Assembly (NCBI GenBank): GCA_025963815.1
Contig: JAOQAA010000427.1
Coordinates: forward strand, 1-8,324
Direction of reading: 5' to 3'
DNA: 8,324 nt
DNA from: Capsulimonas sp.
Lineage (GTDB): Bacteria; Armatimonadota; Armatimonadia; Armatimonadales; Capsulimonadaceae
Both the position numbers and the translations under genes were made by a program. This document shows positions 7,951 through 8,324 of this stretch, in pieces (the stretch's first letter is position 1; every line of letters begins with the position of its first letter). The notes below the pieces were generated by a model, which ran no database searches, was not told the DNA's origin, and saw nothing but the letters and a program-made list of their open reading frames with translations.

Positions 7951-8137
7951 CCCTCACCCTCGGTCTCTCTCCCGGAGGAGAGGGATGTCCAAAGGTCGGG
8001 GCCAAAACGTGTTTCACGTGGGAAATCTTAATTTTCTTTCAAGGATAGAGCCGAAGCATCAACTGTTGCGCGAAGCCACGTTTGGCGTTTGCCATTGGAC
8101 ATCCCTCTCCTCCGGGAGAGGGACCGAGGGTGAGGGC
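7950..8137. repeat. Long inverted repeat filling the convergent gap
   Basis: Arms 7950-7992 and 8095-8137 (43 bases each) are inverted copies with one mismatch (TCTCTCT versus the complement of TCCCTCT). Each arm contains its own hairpin, clearest at CCCTCTCC-TCCG-GGAGAGGG in the right arm. The 102-base centre includes a small ACGTG-TTT-CACGT hairpin (8007-8019) and a weaker inner repeat, GCCAAAACGTG (8001-8011) against CCACGTTTGGC (8076-8086). The element reaches from the last base of the Nudix stop codon to two bases before the stop codon of the opposing gene. It is probably a dispersed REPIN- or MITE-like element also serving as a two-way terminator. There is no T-run, so intrinsic termination would be weak. 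No target-site duplication is evident by eye. Confidence 0.85.
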
Positions 8138-8138
8138 C

Positions 8139-8324
8139 TTACTGCACCGAAGAAATCACCTGGCTCAATTCGCTGGGCGAGATATTTCCCACCAACACCA
8201 ATTTTCGCCCACCCTGTGCGCGCGTTACCGCGCCGATGCGCTTGCCGCCGAACTTGGGTCCGATGGTCCCGTCGTCCACTACTTGGAAGAGGGAGATGAC
8301 GCTGATGCCGTTGTTATAGCGCAG
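8139..8324 (-). CDS. 3' end of an unidentified gene, partial
   Basis: Reading the minus strand from the window edge gives 61 open codons to a TAA (8141-8139). The product begins LRYNNGISVISLFQ, contains GPKFGGKRIGAVTRAQGG and ends LVLVGNISPSELSQVISSVQ. Codon use is normal for this window and the start lies outside it. 'Y-x-x-G-(I/L)-S-x-(I/V)-S-(L/V)-F' followed by a 'VVG-x-(I/V)-(P/S)-x-x-E-L' tail resembles the C-terminus of RseB/MucB- or LolA-like periplasmic proteins that modulate anti-sigma factors. That is a weak resemblance from memory, so no function is assigned. It converges on the Nudix gene. Confidence 0.65.
   Translation of the reverse strand: MRYNNGISVISLFQVVDDGTIGPKFGGKRIGAVTRAQGGRKLVLVGNISPSELSQVISSVQ

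Noticed and set aside
7985..8299. 104-codon plus-strand frame at the right end
   Set aside because: It begins inside the inverted repeat and continues antisense to a minus-strand frame that is open to the window edge and has normal codon use.

Overview
The window is GC-rich bacterial chromosomal DNA with strong G/C preference at third codon positions, Shine-Dalgarno sites before most genes, and no phage, plasmid or CRISPR signs. A CIRCE (HrcA) operator before groES-groEL shows a bacterium. The phylum is not fixed by the sequence. An environmental lineage such as Armatimonadota is a guess from the overall look, not a result.

Layout, left to right. (1) 96-1013: a BadF/BadG/BcrA/BcrD-type sugar kinase/ATPase, resembling N-acetylglucosamine kinases. 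(2) 1048-3205: a heat-shock operon with a sigma70-like promoter, CIRCE operator, groES, groEL and a strong intrinsic terminator. The groEL frame is complete from start to end and keeps its key residues, but an in-frame TAG replaces codon 193, where relatives usually have Gln. (3) 3206-3505: an intergenic stretch filled by a composite inverted repeat of four 37-38 bp units. (4) 5260-3506, minus strand: a multi-pass membrane protein, possibly a GT-C glycosyltransferase, with a 270-residue Pro/Thr/Lys-rich tail and its own strong promoter. (5) 5368-7950, plus strand: a compact series of long-form glucose-1-phosphate thymidylyltransferase, FKBP-type prolyl isomerase, RmlC-like sugar epimerase and Nudix hydrolase, the last three 10 and 3 bases apart. 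(6) 7950-8137: a second long inverted repeat that fills the convergent gap exactly, from stop codon to stop codon. (7) 8139-8324, minus strand: the 3' end of an unidentified gene that runs off the window.

The groESL operon handles protein folding under HrcA control. The plus-strand series on the right fits nucleotide-sugar (dTDP-deoxysugar) supply for surface glycans, with a folding helper and a housekeeping pyrophosphatase co-transcribed. The divergent membrane protein may act in the same envelope/glycan process, but that is inference. The main points for a second look are the amber codon in groEL, the two hairpin-rich inverted repeats between convergent genes, and the duplicated Trp motif in the membrane protein's tail. 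I did not find a clearly new defence or mobile system.
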